Notes: generated by a model not told the origin, from the sequence alone. 64,000 bases of DNA from Flavobacterium sp. (GCA_027484725.1 JAIXSK010000017.1:372001-436000), one strand, 5' to 3'; positions 27,176-36,529 are shown, numbered from the stretch's first letter. A program made the numbers and translations.

Positions 27176-27895
27176 ATGAAAAAGATAGTGTTCATTGGTT
27201 TACTCATGTGCGGCTTGAACATACAAGCGCAGTTAACCATGACCAAACAAGACGGAACCCCAATTAGTTCGGGGCAAGTTTTTGGCTTTAATGCCGCAAC
27301 TTATCCTGAAGGTGAATTAGATTTCTACGTTCACAATTTATCATCGGCACCAGCCAATGTAAGAATCAACTGCTACAGTCTAATCAATACCGATGGCGTA
27401 GGATTTGAGCTTTGCTTTGCCAATGAATGTTTGTCATCGGTTGAAGAAGGAACCAATTATCCCATCAACTCTCCTTATTTAACCATACCCGCGGGTGGTC
27501 GCAGTGGCAATGACGGTCACTTATTGAACACGGTTGTGGGGGTTGCACCGTATCCGAAAGACTATTCTTTTAGAGCATTTCAAGTAGGAAATCCGGCAAA
27601 TTTTGTTGATATTACCTATCGTTTTGATCCGGCTTTGTCTACTGAAGAAATTGAGCAACTACAAACATCCGGTGTGATTGTCAAGTCTACTGTGATGCAA
27701 AATGAGTTGACCTTAGATGCGCTCAAACCTACTGCTTTTGAATTGTTTGATTTAAACGGGAAAGTGGTTTTAAAAGCCGAGTTAAAACACGAAGTTAAAA
27801 CTTTCAATGTATCGCAATTACCAGCGGGTATGTATGTTTTGCATTTTACCGACAGTTACGGAAATCGCTCAACGCAAAAAGTAATGAAGAATTAA
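27176..27895 (+). CDS. Small secreted protein with T9SS sorting domain
   Basis: A 239-residue exported protein with a signal peptide (MKKIVFIGLLMCGLNIQAQ), a beta-rich middle domain of about 130 residues with two closely spaced cysteines (ELCFANECLS), and a T9SS type A sorting domain at the end (FELFDLNGKVV ... MYVLHF). The middle domain is not one I recognise. It is cotranscribed with the Omp28-type gene just upstream and shares its secretion route, so the two probably act together. A terminator follows 21 bases after the stop. Confidence 0.8.
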   Translation: MKKIVFIGLLMCGLNIQAQLTMTKQDGTPISSGQVFGFNAATYPEGELDFYVHNLSSAPANVRINCYSLINTDGVGFELCFANECLSSVEEGTNYPINSPYLTIPAGGRSGNDGHLLNTVVGVAPYPKDYSFRAFQVGNPANFVDITYRFDPALSTEEIEQLQTSGVIVKSTVMQNELTLDALKPTAFELFDLNGKVVLKAELKHEVKTFNVSQLPAGMYVLHFTDSYGNRSTQKVMKN

Positions 27896-27916
27896 AACTT
27901 CTGAAAATAATCAAAA

Positions 27917-27944
27917 GAGGTCTGTCGTTTGGCAGGCCTTTTTT
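27917..27944 (+). terminator. Terminator after the small T9SS protein gene
   Basis: GAGGTCTGTC, a GTTT loop and GGCAGGCCT pair with two G-U wobbles, followed by a T run. It ends just before the convergent diheme gene. Confidence 0.8.
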
Positions 27945-27946
27945 GT

Positions 27947-29032
27947 TTAAAACGAATTGATCCAGTCTTCTACCAATTGAAGTCCCTCGCGGTGCTTGAC
28001 AGATCTTCCCAGAGCCGGCATAATGTGGAAGAAATCAGTCGTGGTTTCAAGTCGGTAATACAAAATAGATTGCGCCGGATTGTTCGGATAAACAATACGC
28101 CCGTTATAACCTGGCAGCGTATGCTCAGCTTGCATTCCTACGCCCATATTATGCGGATCTTCGGTATTCTTGAATTCAAACCGCAAGTCAAATTCTTGGG
28201 CTTCACCTTGCTCTTTGTGGCAATGCGCACAGTTGGCGTCAAAATATGAACGGATCCGCAAATTGAGCGGTTGGCTGGCATCGTTATAATTCACTACAGA
28301 ACTAATTTGTGCCGGCAAAGTTTGGTTTAAATATCCTTTTGAGACCCACTCGCTCAATTGATTACGGGCACCATCAGTGTAGGTATAATTACTGTTGAGA
28401 TTTTGTGGTTTGATGCCAATTGGGCTGTTTTTGTGGGTAACAATGTTCCCGTGGCAACGTGCGCAATCAACCGTTGTTGAAGGCGTTTTATATGTAAATT
28501 GCAACTGTTCAGAACCTTGTTGTATATTGAGTGTGCGCGTAGTGCTAAGTGTTTGCAAAAAAGCATCGGTTTGCTCGTCGTTCCAAATGTATTCTACAAA
28601 AATCCAACCGTCGCTTTTGCGAATCATCAATCGGGTTTCAATGATTTTGGTGGTCAAATCGGGTAATAAATTGTTGTAATAAAAAATCTTCACCAATACC
28701 GCACCTACAGGCAAATCAAGTACATCTGTATCGCTCACATAGGTAGCTTTTGTACTTTTAGGCATCCAAACAAATCGCTTTTTGAGCGCGTAATCAGAGA
28801 ACAATTCACTCGTTGGTTGATAAGGCAACAAACCATATACGGGCTCAAGATTTTTCATGGCTCCTTTAAAAAACTGATAATCTGAAAGTTTTGGATACGG
28901 TACCTGAGATAAATCACATACCACCGGAGATGTTTGTGGAACTTTAGTATAATTATCATCGCTGGACGAGCATGAAAAAAGCATCGCCAAGAAAAGCAGC
29001 CCTATGATTCTGTTGCAGCGAAGAATTTTCAT
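27947..29032 (-). CDS. Diheme c-type cytochrome lipoprotein (SO2930/HNE_0200-like family)
   Basis: A 361-residue exported lipoprotein. The signal ends in the lipobox LFSC with the lipidated cysteine at residue 21, followed by a Ser/Asp linker. Two heme c attachment motifs are visible, CARCH at 190-194 and CAHCH at 268-272, so it should carry two covalent hemes. The layout resembles what I know as the SO2930 (HNE_0200) family of diheme c-type cytochromes. It is the last gene of a very tight three-gene operon (3 bases after the DUF6029 gene). A role in moving electrons across the periplasm or the cell surface is inference. Confidence 0.85.
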   Translation of the reverse strand: MKILRCNRIIGLLFLAMLFSCSSSDDNYTKVPQTSPVVCDLSQVPYPKLSDYQFFKGAMKNLEPVYGLLPYQPTSELFSDYALKKRFVWMPKSTKATYVSDTDVLDLPVGAVLVKIFYYNNLLPDLTTKIIETRLMIRKSDGWIFVEYIWNDEQTDAFLQTLSTTRTLNIQQGSEQLQFTYKTPSTTVDCARCHGNIVTHKNSPIGIKPQNLNSNYTYTDGARNQLSEWVSKGYLNQTLPAQISSVVNYNDASQPLNLRIRSYFDANCAHCHKEQGEAQEFDLRFEFKNTEDPHNMGVGMQAEHTLPGYNGRIVYPNNPAQSILYYRLETTTDFFHIMPALGRSVKHREGLQLVEDWINSF

Positions 29033-29035
29033 TTG

Positions 29036-30724
29036 TTAAAAAGAAGTATTAAACGACAATGAAACACCTGAATTTTCGTCTACAAATCGGCAAACACCAC
29101 CCACGCAAACCAATCCACCTCTTTGACGTCCATAATTCAGAGCCAATCGCGTTGCTTTTTTTCTGAAAGACCCGCCGACATTGTAGTAGTGATTCCGATA
29201 ATAATCTAAGTCATTTCCGTAGTTATACAAATCATAAGCATAAACCGTAAACATAGCATTGAGGTTGAATTCAAGCGTTGCAGCAGCCCAGTTTTTTCGG
29301 TCGTAATCTGCCCACATATGTTCGCCCATGAATCGAACAGAACGTGCCCCGGAAATTTTATAGGTAGCCTCGGCACCTACAATTTGTGTATTGATTTCGC
29401 CGGTTGCGTCTTCAATATATTTTTTGTTGTAATATTGATTGATATAGGTAAAGCCCGTGAGCCATTTTGGATTGATTTTTTTGATGATTTCAACATTATA
29501 ATCTGTGAACATTCTTTGGCCAAATCCGAAGAAATCAGTTTTGTAATCTTGTGGCAAATTGATGTAATAAGTTCCGCTGAGTGCATTCCAATTAGAGCAA
29601 TTCAAAGCGAGTTTGGTTCCGTATTTTCCGCCAAGTTTGGTGCCTTTTTTAAAATCGTAAAACATATCTATTTGGCCGCCAATTTCTCCTGCTTTTACAA
29701 AATTAGTTCCCGCTAAAAGCACATTCGGCTGCGCTTGATAAACATAAATGTTGGCCAAATTGTAATGGTGTTGTTTGGTTAAACTAGGCACATAATTCAT
29801 GATTCGATCATTGAACACATTGCCTTTGGCAGCTCGCTCAGAAAAAAAACTCATGTTTTCTAAACGTCTAAAACTAGCGTCAATACCAAATCCTTTTTTA
29901 GAAAATCCTGAGTTGATTAAAATTGCATTTCCGGGTTTAATGAGTCGTTTGTCAATTTGTCCGGGCGCTTGAACCACGGCATCGGGTGATTTATAATCAT
30001 ATTCAGCAGAAAAATATACAGACCCGTGTGATAAACTCATACGGCTCCCGATTCCGTTGGTTGTATTGTCAAAATTTGGGTTGAGGATGTTGGTCTTTTC
30101 ATAGCGCCAAATATAATCTCCGCCAAAACTCAGACTGGTGGTTTTCCAACCCATTAATTCTGAAACTGTAAAATCAAAATTACCCCCATAAATATGTGAT
30201 TCTGCCACATCAAAACCGGTGCGCTGTTGTCCGTAGATTCCTTTAAAAGTCAAAAAATCTGTGGGTTTGTAAACAATGCGCCCACCGCGCAAAGCATTGT
30301 TGATGCCCAGCGCTCTATCTTCCCAACTTCTGAAAAGCAAACCACTGCCAAACTGCTCATAAAAATACCCGGCCGTAACATCGATTTTTTCGCCTTTGTA
30401 TTGTGCAAAATAAGTGGCAACATTGGTGTGGTTGTACTTCGGGTTCATGTTCAAAAGCGCTTGCTGCTCATAGGCTTCGGCTTGAATTCCAAATATCCAT
30501 TTACCGATCTTGTAGTTGGCAAACAAATAACTGTTGCTGCGCAGCGGATCTACCGGGTGAACTGTCGGATTATTGAATTGATCTTTGAGGCCTTTATCAT
30601 TTAAATACCATTGCACATTGCTTTCAAAACCGCCGCTAAAACTGCCTTTTTCTTTTTCTTGTGCACAAACCAAGAGTGTTCCGAAAAACAAAGCCATCCA
30701 GAGGCTTATTGAGGATTTCTTCAT
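29036..30724 (-). CDS. DUF6029 family outer-membrane protein
   Basis: A 562-residue protein with a signal peptide (MKKSSISLWMALFFGTLLVC) and a beta-barrel-like composition: long runs of alternating residues, many Tyr, Gly and Asn, and a terminal Phe (VSLSFNTSF). I recognise it as DUF6029, a Bacteroidota family without assigned function. Its place between a TlpA-like thioredoxin gene (3 bases upstream) and a diheme cytochrome gene (3 bases downstream) suggests it works in the outer membrane as part of a redox module. No cysteine-rich motif or heme motif is seen in it. Confidence 0.8.
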   Translation of the reverse strand: MKKSSISLWMALFFGTLLVCAQEKEKGSFSGGFESNVQWYLNDKGLKDQFNNPTVHPVDPLRSNSYLFANYKIGKWIFGIQAEAYEQQALLNMNPKYNHTNVATYFAQYKGEKIDVTAGYFYEQFGSGLLFRSWEDRALGINNALRGGRIVYKPTDFLTFKGIYGQQRTGFDVAESHIYGGNFDFTVSELMGWKTTSLSFGGDYIWRYEKTNILNPNFDNTTNGIGSRMSLSHGSVYFSAEYDYKSPDAVVQAPGQIDKRLIKPGNAILINSGFSKKGFGIDASFRRLENMSFFSERAAKGNVFNDRIMNYVPSLTKQHHYNLANIYVYQAQPNVLLAGTNFVKAGEIGGQIDMFYDFKKGTKLGGKYGTKLALNCSNWNALSGTYYINLPQDYKTDFFGFGQRMFTDYNVEIIKKINPKWLTGFTYINQYYNKKYIEDATGEINTQIVGAEATYKISGARSVRFMGEHMWADYDRKNWAAATLEFNLNAMFTVYAYDLYNYGNDLDYYRNHYYNVGGSFRKKATRLALNYGRQRGGLVCVGGVCRFVDENSGVSLSFNTSF

Positions 30725-30727
30725 GAT

Positions 30728-31207
30728 TTAGAGTTGCTTTAGTTTAGCGAGTAATTCTGTTTCGCTGCCCGGTACATAACCGTTCTGAATATGAACAATT
30801 TGGCCATTTTTAACCACAACGGTATACGGAATGTTGACAATGGTTAATGCTCTTTTAAAATCTTGATTGCTATCAAGTAAAACCTGATAATTCCAACCTT
30901 TTCCGTTGATCAGTGGTTTGACGCGTTTTTGGGTTCGGGCATCATCGGTAGCCACAGCAATGACTTCTAGGTTGACTTCTTTTTTCCAATCATCTATTAC
31001 CTCATTGAGTTCATCGAGTTCATTGATGCAAGGCGCGCACCAAGTGGCCCAAAATGAAAATATGTATATTTTGTCTTTCTCAGCAAAATCTTTTTTTACA
31101 GACATCATTTTGCCTTCTAAATTGGCCAGTGTTACCTCAGGAAGTGGTGTTTGGGCATTTGCCGATAAACAAAAAAACAAAAAAATTAAAGCGATTTTTT
31201 TCATCAT
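30728..31207 (-). CDS. TlpA-like thioredoxin-family protein
   Basis: A 159-residue exported thiol-disulfide oxidoreductase with a signal peptide (KKIALIFLFFCLSANAQ) and a TlpA/ResA-type thioredoxin fold. The active site is WCAPC with Cys57 and Cys60; the cis-proline loop (IVNIPYTVV) follows at the expected distance. In the family these reduce cysteines of apocytochromes or act in envelope redox control. It is the first gene of the operon with DUF6029 and the diheme cytochrome. Reducing the CxxCH sites of that cytochrome before heme attachment would be a natural role, but this is inference. Two adjacent start codons (MM) exist. Confidence 0.9.
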   Translation of the reverse strand: MMKKIALIFLFFCLSANAQTPLPEVTLANLEGKMMSVKKDFAEKDKIYIFSFWATWCAPCINELDELNEVIDDWKKEVNLEVIAVATDDARTQKRVKPLINGKGWNYQVLLDSNQDFKRALTIVNIPYTVVVKNGQIVHIQNGYVPGSETELLAKLKQL

Positions 31208-31303
31208 TATTGCGATTATGGCTACAAATAAATAAATAATTCAATGAATACTAAAAGAAATTTTATTTTATTTGTAAATCACAAACCAATACCTTGATTT
31301 GCT

Positions 31304-32137
31304 ATGAGATTATGGGCTGTAAATTTATTTTTGGCTGTTGCTTTATCAACTGTTTCATGTCAAAAAACCGAAATAATCGAAATAAAACCTGACAGTACTC
31401 CTTTGGCACCGCCCGTTTCTGGCTATTTTCAAAAAAATGTTCTAATAGAAGATTACACTGGTACCTGGTGCGGCAACTGTACCCGTGTAGCCTGGGCCAT
31501 TGAAGAGGCCAAAAAAGCTTCAGATAAAGTAGTATCGGTCGCTATTCACAACGGAAACGACCCTTATCATTTTGCCGGAATTGAACCACTTAAAAATTTA
31601 GTTTTTCCGGGTGTCAATAGCCTTGCCTTACCGCTTTCAAGACTCAACCGAATGATGGTCTGGACATTTCCGGAAACCACGTACATTCAAGAAGCTATTG
31701 ATCTCACAAGCAACAACACTACATTAGGCTTAGCGATGAGTTCAACAGTAGCCAATGGTCAAATTAACCTAGAAGTGCACACTCGTTTTTTAGAAGATTA
31801 CAGCAACCTTAAATTAGTTGTTTATTTACTCGAAGATCATCTTTTATACAACCAACGCAACTACATCACTGAATTATATGGCGGTTTACCGGTTATTCCG
31901 AACTTTGAACACAACCACGTGCTGAGGGCTTCATTAACCAACATTGTAGGTGAAGCCATGGAAGGAACCATTAGAAATGCTATCGTCACCCGACGCTTCA
32001 ACGTTCCGGTTCCAAGCAATATTGCCAACGCTGAAAACCTTAGTTTTGTGGCTTTTGTAACCGACGCCAATCATATAGCACTCAATGCAAGAGCTGCCCT
32101 AGCCAACGAAGTTCAAGACTTTCAAGAAAACCCTTAG
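31304..32137 (+). CDS. Omp28-related lipoprotein with thioredoxin-like CxxC
   Basis: A 277-residue exported lipoprotein with lipobox TVSC (lipidated Cys19), followed by an Omp28-related domain with GTWCGNC, placing the CxxC at Cys56/Cys59. Omp28 proteins are outer-membrane lipoproteins of Bacteroidota with a thioredoxin-like fold and little functional data. It is divergent from the TlpA-DUF6029-diheme operon with about 97 bases between the starts. Together with the T9SS Omp28-type protein at 25.3 kb it makes a cluster of four exported redox proteins. Confidence 0.85.
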   Translation: MRLWAVNLFLAVALSTVSCQKTEIIEIKPDSTPLAPPVSGYFQKNVLIEDYTGTWCGNCTRVAWAIEEAKKASDKVVSVAIHNGNDPYHFAGIEPLKNLVFPGVNSLALPLSRLNRMMVWTFPETTYIQEAIDLTSNNTTLGLAMSSTVANGQINLEVHTRFLEDYSNLKLVVYLLEDHLLYNQRNYITELYGGLPVIPNFEHNHVLRASLTNIVGEAMEGTIRNAIVTRRFNVPVPSNIANAENLSFVAFVTDANHIALNARAALANEVQDFQENP

Positions 32138-32214
32138 AATTGTTTAGACCGCTTTTTTAGGAGAACACATCAACTGTTTTCTTTGCTAAATCTAAGGCGT
32201 CTCAATTAAAACCT

Positions 32215-32222
32215 TATTTTTG
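32215..32222 (+). promoter_or_regulatory. -7 box TATTTTTG of the queD-lpxH operon
   Basis: A TANNTTTG match 17 bases before the ATG at 32240. Confidence 0.6.
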
Positions 32223-32239
32223 TGCGGTAAAAGGCGCGT

Positions 32240-32692
32240 ATGAATACTATTAGAATCACCAAGCAATTTAGTTTTGAAACCGGACATGCACTTTTTGGCT
32301 ACGACGGAAAATGCAAAAACGTACACGGACACAGCTATAAATTATCGGTAACGGTGATTGGACATCCTATAACGGATACTTCAAACGTAAAATACGGAAT
32401 GGTGATTGACTTTTCAGATCTGAAAAAAATTGTCAAAGAAGAAATCGTCGATTTGTTTGACCATGCCACAGTTTTCAACCAAAACACGCCGCATGTTGAA
32501 CTGGCACACGAACTCAAACAGCGCGGTCACCATGTGATTTTGGTGAATTATCAACCCACCAGTGAAAATATGGTGATTGATTTTGCACAAAAAATCAAAA
32601 GCCGATTGCCTCAAAACATCGCGTTATTTTCATTAAAACTTCAGGAAACCGAATCGTCTTATGCCGAATGGTATGCCTCAGATAATTTGTAA
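32240..32692 (+). CDS. queD: 6-pyruvoyl-tetrahydropterin synthase family (6-carboxytetrahydropterin synthase type)
   Basis: A 150-residue PTPS/QueD-type enzyme. In most bacteria this family makes 6-carboxy-tetrahydropterin from dihydroneopterin triphosphate for queuosine in tRNA. The zinc histidines are visible: TGHAL and NVHGHSY, with the catalytic cysteine likely in the GKCKN stretch just before HGH. The YGMVIDFSDLKK motif is typical. No queC, queE or folE is adjacent, so the pathway assignment rests on the family. Its TAA overlaps the following lpxH start (TAATG), so the two genes are coupled. Confidence 0.85.
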   Translation: MNTIRITKQFSFETGHALFGYDGKCKNVHGHSYKLSVTVIGHPITDTSNVKYGMVIDFSDLKKIVKEEIVDLFDHATVFNQNTPHVELAHELKQRGHHVILVNYQPTSENMVIDFAQKIKSRLPQNIALFSLKLQETESSYAEWYASDNL

Positions 32693-33447
32693 TGATGAAC
32701 CTCGCTGCTCACCAAAAAGTCTATTTCGCATCTGACCAACATTTTGGAGCGCCCACCCGCGCACTGAGTCTTCCGCGTGAGCAAAAGTTTTTGACTTGGC
32801 TAGACGAAATCAAAAAAGATGCAGCGGTCCTTTTTTTGGTAGGCGATTTATTTGATTTTTGGTTCGAATATCAAACCGTAGTGCCCAAAGGTTTTGTACG
32901 CATCTTGGGCAAACTGGCTGAAATGCGCGACAGCGGCATAGAGATATACTTTTTTGTGGGCAACCACGATTTGTGGATGGATGACTACTTTGAGCAAGAA
33001 TTGGGCATTCCGGTGTATCGCGACAACCGCGAATTTACCTTCAACCAAAAATCATTTCTCATAGGGCACGGCGACGGGAAAGGCCCGGGCGACAAAGGAT
33101 ACAAGCGCATGAAAAAAGTGTTTACGCATCCGGTTTCTAAATGGCTTTATCGGTGGTTGCATCCGGATGTTGGTGTAAAATTGGCCCAATATTTATCGGT
33201 TAAAAACAAACTCATTTCAGGTGAAGCCGATGTGAAATTTTTAGGCGAAGAAAATGAATGGCTCATTCAATACGCCAAACGCAAACTGCAAAACAAACAC
33301 TATGATTATTTGGTTTTTGGTCATCGGCACCTGCCTATGCAAATCAAAGTTGGTGAAAACGCCCAATATGTCAACTTAGGTGATTGGATAAGTTATTTTA
33401 CCTATGGCGTTTTTGACGGAGCGGAGTTTGAACTCAAAGAATATTAA
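32692..33447 (+). CDS. lpxH: UDP-2,3-diacylglucosamine diphosphatase (LpxH-like)
   Basis: A 251-residue calcineurin-like metallophosphoesterase. LpxH hydrolyses UDP-2,3-diacylglucosamine to lipid X in lipid A synthesis at the inner face of the inner membrane. All five metal-binding blocks are present: SDQHFG, GDLFDFWFEY, GNHDLWM, GHGDGKGPGD and GHRHLP. The FDFWFEY and GPGD features favour LpxH over generic phosphoesterases. Two adjacent start codons (MM) exist. It overlaps queD by one base. Its TAA and the TAA of the convergent MFS gene share the four bases TTAA at 33444-33447. Confidence 0.88.
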   Translation: MMNLAAHQKVYFASDQHFGAPTRALSLPREQKFLTWLDEIKKDAAVLFLVGDLFDFWFEYQTVVPKGFVRILGKLAEMRDSGIEIYFFVGNHDLWMDDYFEQELGIPVYRDNREFTFNQKSFLIGHGDGKGPGDKGYKRMKKVFTHPVSKWLYRWLHPDVGVKLAQYLSVKNKLISGEADVKFLGEENEWLIQYAKRKLQNKHYDYLVFGHRHLPMQIKVGENAQYVNLGDWISYFTYGVFDGAEFELKEY

Positions 33448-34706
33448 TCCTCGAGTTTTTGTATTTCGCGATGAATGTCGAGTTTTCTAAACGCAGGCGA
33501 CAACCAAGCTGTTAAAGTAACCGTAAGCAGAGTCATGGTTCCGCCAAAAATCACTGCCGGTACTGTACCCATGAGTTTTGCCGTTAGACCACTTTCAAAG
33601 GCGCCCAGTTCGTTGGATGATCCCACAAAAATAGAATTGACCGAAGCTACACGACCGCGCATGTGATCTGGCGTTTGCAGCTGCAAAATAGTTTGACGAA
33701 TCACCACCGAAACGCCATCGAATATTCCGCTTAAGAACATGGCTAAAACCGACACCCAAAACCAGCGCGAAAGTCCAAAAACAATAATACAAACCCCAAA
33801 TAAGAAAACAGCTGAAAGCAATTTCATGCCCGCATTTTTATTGAGCGGAATATAAGCCGCCAAAACCATCGTGATGAATGAACCCACCGCCGGTGCTGCC
33901 CTCAAAATACCGAATCCTTCTGAACCAACCTTGAGAATATCTTGGGCAAAAATGGGTAACAACGCCATAGCACCGCCAAAAAGTACGGCAATCATATCAA
34001 GCGATATGGCGCTCAAAATGGTTTTATTGCCAAAGACAAAACGAACACCTTCTTGAAGACTTTGCAAGATAGGCTCGCCCACTTTCGGATTGAGGATTGG
34101 TTTCTTCTGTATGCGACTGAGCAACAAAAGTGAGAAAACGGCAAAAGCCAAGACCAAAAACATCGAGCCGTGAATTCCAATCAAACCAATCGTAAAACCA
34201 CCTACCGCCGGGCCTGAAACGGCAGCCATCTGCCAAATAGAACTGCTCCAAGTAGAAGCATTGGGATAGGCCTTTTTGGGCACCAACAAAGCCATCAGAG
34301 AAAAAACTGAAGGTGTAATAAAAGCGCGCACCAATCCGCCCAAAAACACCAAAGCGTATAAAGCATACAGAATGGTGTTGACACTTAAAGATTCTGAAAT
34401 TTCAGGCAAAGTCATTGCCAACATCCCCAAACTGATTGCTGAAAAACCCGTAATGCATTTGGCCAAAAGTGCTTTTTTTTCGCTTTGGTCTACAATATGA
34501 CCCGCAAACAAAGCCATGCTGACGGCCGGAATTATTTCCATCAAACCAATAATCCCCAAGGAGAGCGGGTCTTTGGTCAAACTGTAGACTTGCCATTCAA
34601 TGACTACAAATTGCATAGACCAAGCAAATACTAAGGCAAAACGCATCAGCAAAAAATATTTAAATTCCGGATGCCGCAGCGCCTGGTAGGGGTCGTTTTT
34701 ACTCAT
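33444..34706 (-). CDS. MFS transporter
   Basis: A 420-residue major facilitator superfamily inner-membrane protein with about 12 hydrophobic segments in two halves. The VIRQTILQLQTPDHMRGRVAS stretch near residue 360 is typical of the enterobactin exporter/ENTS-like subgroup of MFS drug and metabolite exporters. The substrate cannot be told from sequence. It lies one base downstream of recJ (reading on the minus strand, recJ follows it): its ATG is at 34706 and the recJ stop at 34708, so recJ is upstream and the two are probably cotranscribed. Confidence 0.88.
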   Translation of the reverse strand: MSKNDPYQALRHPEFKYFLLMRFALVFAWSMQFVVIEWQVYSLTKDPLSLGIIGLMEIIPAVSMALFAGHIVDQSEKKALLAKCITGFSAISLGMLAMTLPEISESLSVNTILYALYALVFLGGLVRAFITPSVFSLMALLVPKKAYPNASTWSSSIWQMAAVSGPAVGGFTIGLIGIHGSMFLVLAFAVFSLLLLSRIQKKPILNPKVGEPILQSLQEGVRFVFGNKTILSAISLDMIAVLFGGAMALLPIFAQDILKVGSEGFGILRAAPAVGSFITMVLAAYIPLNKNAGMKLLSAVFLFGVCIIVFGLSRWFWVSVLAMFLSGIFDGVSVVIRQTILQLQTPDHMRGRVASVNSIFVGSSNELGAFESGLTAKLMGTVPAVIFGGTMTLLTVTLTAWLSPAFRKLDIHREIQKLED

Positions 34707-34707
34707 A

Positions 34708-36399
34708 TTAATTTCGGATATCTTTGATGCGCAGTTGCAAGCTCACCTGACCGTTGAACTCGTTTTCATCAATGCAATATACAGCATCAAACCGTTGTTT
34801 GTTTTCAACTAGTAAAAGTTTATCTCCCAAACCAAAGCCCACAGCTCCAAATGCTTGAGATCCATTTTGTTTAACAGAAAGACGTAAGTGTGTTTGGTCT
34901 TGGCCTATTTTTTTAGCAAAACCGTTATCAACCAACCCATGCGTTAAAAAAACAGGCGTTCTGTTTTTGGGTCCAAAAGGTTCAAACTGCTGTAAAATCC
35001 TGAACAATTTTGGCGTTATCTCATCTAGATTGATTTCTAAATCAACTTCTATTTCAGGTTCGCGCATTTCTGGCAAAATCGTTTTTTGAACCTCCGTTTC
35101 AAAGGCTTCTTTAAAAGCTGCGTAATTTTCTTCAAGCAAAGTCATTCCTGCGGCATACATATGACCGCCAAATTGTTCCAGATGAGCGCTACAAGCTTCA
35201 AGTGCCTGATACAAATCAAAGTCTTTGACTGAGCGCGCCGAAGCTGCCAATTTGTCGCCACTTTTGGTAAAGACTATCGTGGGTCGATAATACGTTTCTG
35301 TGAGTCGTGAAGCCACAATACCAATCACGCCTTTGTGCCAAGAAGGGTCATAAACTACTGTAGTCATTCGGTTTTGCTCATGGTTTTTTTGAATTTGCAA
35401 GAGCGCATCAGCGGTAATTTGTTGGTCGAGTTCTTTGCGGTCGGTGTTGTGCTTTTCTATTTCAGAAGCAAAAAACTCTGCTTGATCCAAATCATATTCG
35501 GTGAGCAATGCTACGGCTTCATTGCCGTGTTTGATTCTTCCGGCCGCATTGATTCGGGGCGCTATAACAAAAACGACATCGGTAATGGTGAGTTTCTTTT
35601 TTTTGAGATTTTGTGTCATGGCTTGAATGCCCGGTCGCGGATGACTGTTGATGACTTCTAAGCCGAATTTGGCCAAAATACGGTTCTCACCCGTCATCGG
35701 AACAATATCAGCCGCAATGGCCGTTGCTACCAAATCTAAATAAGGTCTGAGTTCTTGAACCGATTCACCTTGTCGCTGTGCCAAAGCTTGTATGAGTTTA
35801 AAACCTACACCACAACCGCATAATTCATCATACGGATAGGCGCAATCTTCGCGTTTCGGGTTGAGCACCGCCACTGCTTTGGGAATTTCAGCTCCGGGTT
35901 TGTGGTGATCACAAATAATAAAATCAATGTTGCGCTCGGCGGCATAGGCCACATGATCAATCGATTTAATTCCGCAATCAAGCGCGATGATGAGCGAACA
36001 ATTATTGTCGTCGGCATAGTCGATTCCCTGATAAGAAATGCCGTAACCTTCGGCATACCGATCCGGAATATAGGTGTCAACTTGAGAGGTTCTGGTTTTT
36101 AAATAAGACGACATCAGTGCCACCGCAGTGGTTCCGTCAACATCGTAATCGCCAAAAACCAAGATGTGCTCGCCTGATTCAATAGCGCGCTCGATGCGAG
36201 CAACAGCCAAATCCATGTCTTTCATCAAAAACGGATCGTGCAAATCTGACCAATCGGGTTTAAAAAAAACACGGGCTTGTTCGTAGGTTTGAATGCCGCG
36301 TTGCAACAAGAGCGTTGCGGTAATGGTGTCAACATTGAGTGCCGATTTTAGGGCATCCACTTGTTGGGGTTCGGGTGGGTTTTGAATAGTCCAGCGCAT
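34708..36399 (-). CDS. recJ: Single-stranded-DNA-specific exonuclease RecJ
   Basis: A 563-residue DHH-superfamily exonuclease that degrades single-stranded DNA 5' to 3' in recombination and repair. Motif I DYDVDG in FGDYDVDGTTAVA is near residue 83, the DHH motif in ICDHHKPG near 165, and the C-terminal DHHA1 domain with the GGH box (EQFGGHMYAAG) near residue 410. A C-terminal OB-fold region follows. Length is normal. It is the first gene of a two-gene operon with the MFS transporter downstream. Confidence 0.93.
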   Translation of the reverse strand: MRWTIQNPPEPQQVDALKSALNVDTITATLLLQRGIQTYEQARVFFKPDWSDLHDPFLMKDMDLAVARIERAIESGEHILVFGDYDVDGTTAVALMSSYLKTRTSQVDTYIPDRYAEGYGISYQGIDYADDNNCSLIIALDCGIKSIDHVAYAAERNIDFIICDHHKPGAEIPKAVAVLNPKREDCAYPYDELCGCGVGFKLIQALAQRQGESVQELRPYLDLVATAIAADIVPMTGENRILAKFGLEVINSHPRPGIQAMTQNLKKKKLTITDVVFVIAPRINAAGRIKHGNEAVALLTEYDLDQAEFFASEIEKHNTDRKELDQQITADALLQIQKNHEQNRMTTVVYDPSWHKGVIGIVASRLTETYYRPTIVFTKSGDKLAASARSVKDFDLYQALEACSAHLEQFGGHMYAAGMTLLEENYAAFKEAFETEVQKTILPEMREPEIEVDLEINLDEITPKLFRILQQFEPFGPKNRTPVFLTHGLVDNGFAKKIGQDQTHLRLSVKQNGSQAFGAVGFGLGDKLLLVENKQRFDAVYCIDENEFNGQVSLQLRIKDIRN

Positions 36400-36529
36400 A
36401 AAAATTTTGTTTGGTTGATATATGATTTTAAAGTTGGGTCAAAGTTAGAAAAAAAACACCGTCAGAATAGCCAACAGCGCGGTTCGAATTTGAAAAATAA
36501 TTCGTTACTTCGGATCAAATTATCAGTCT

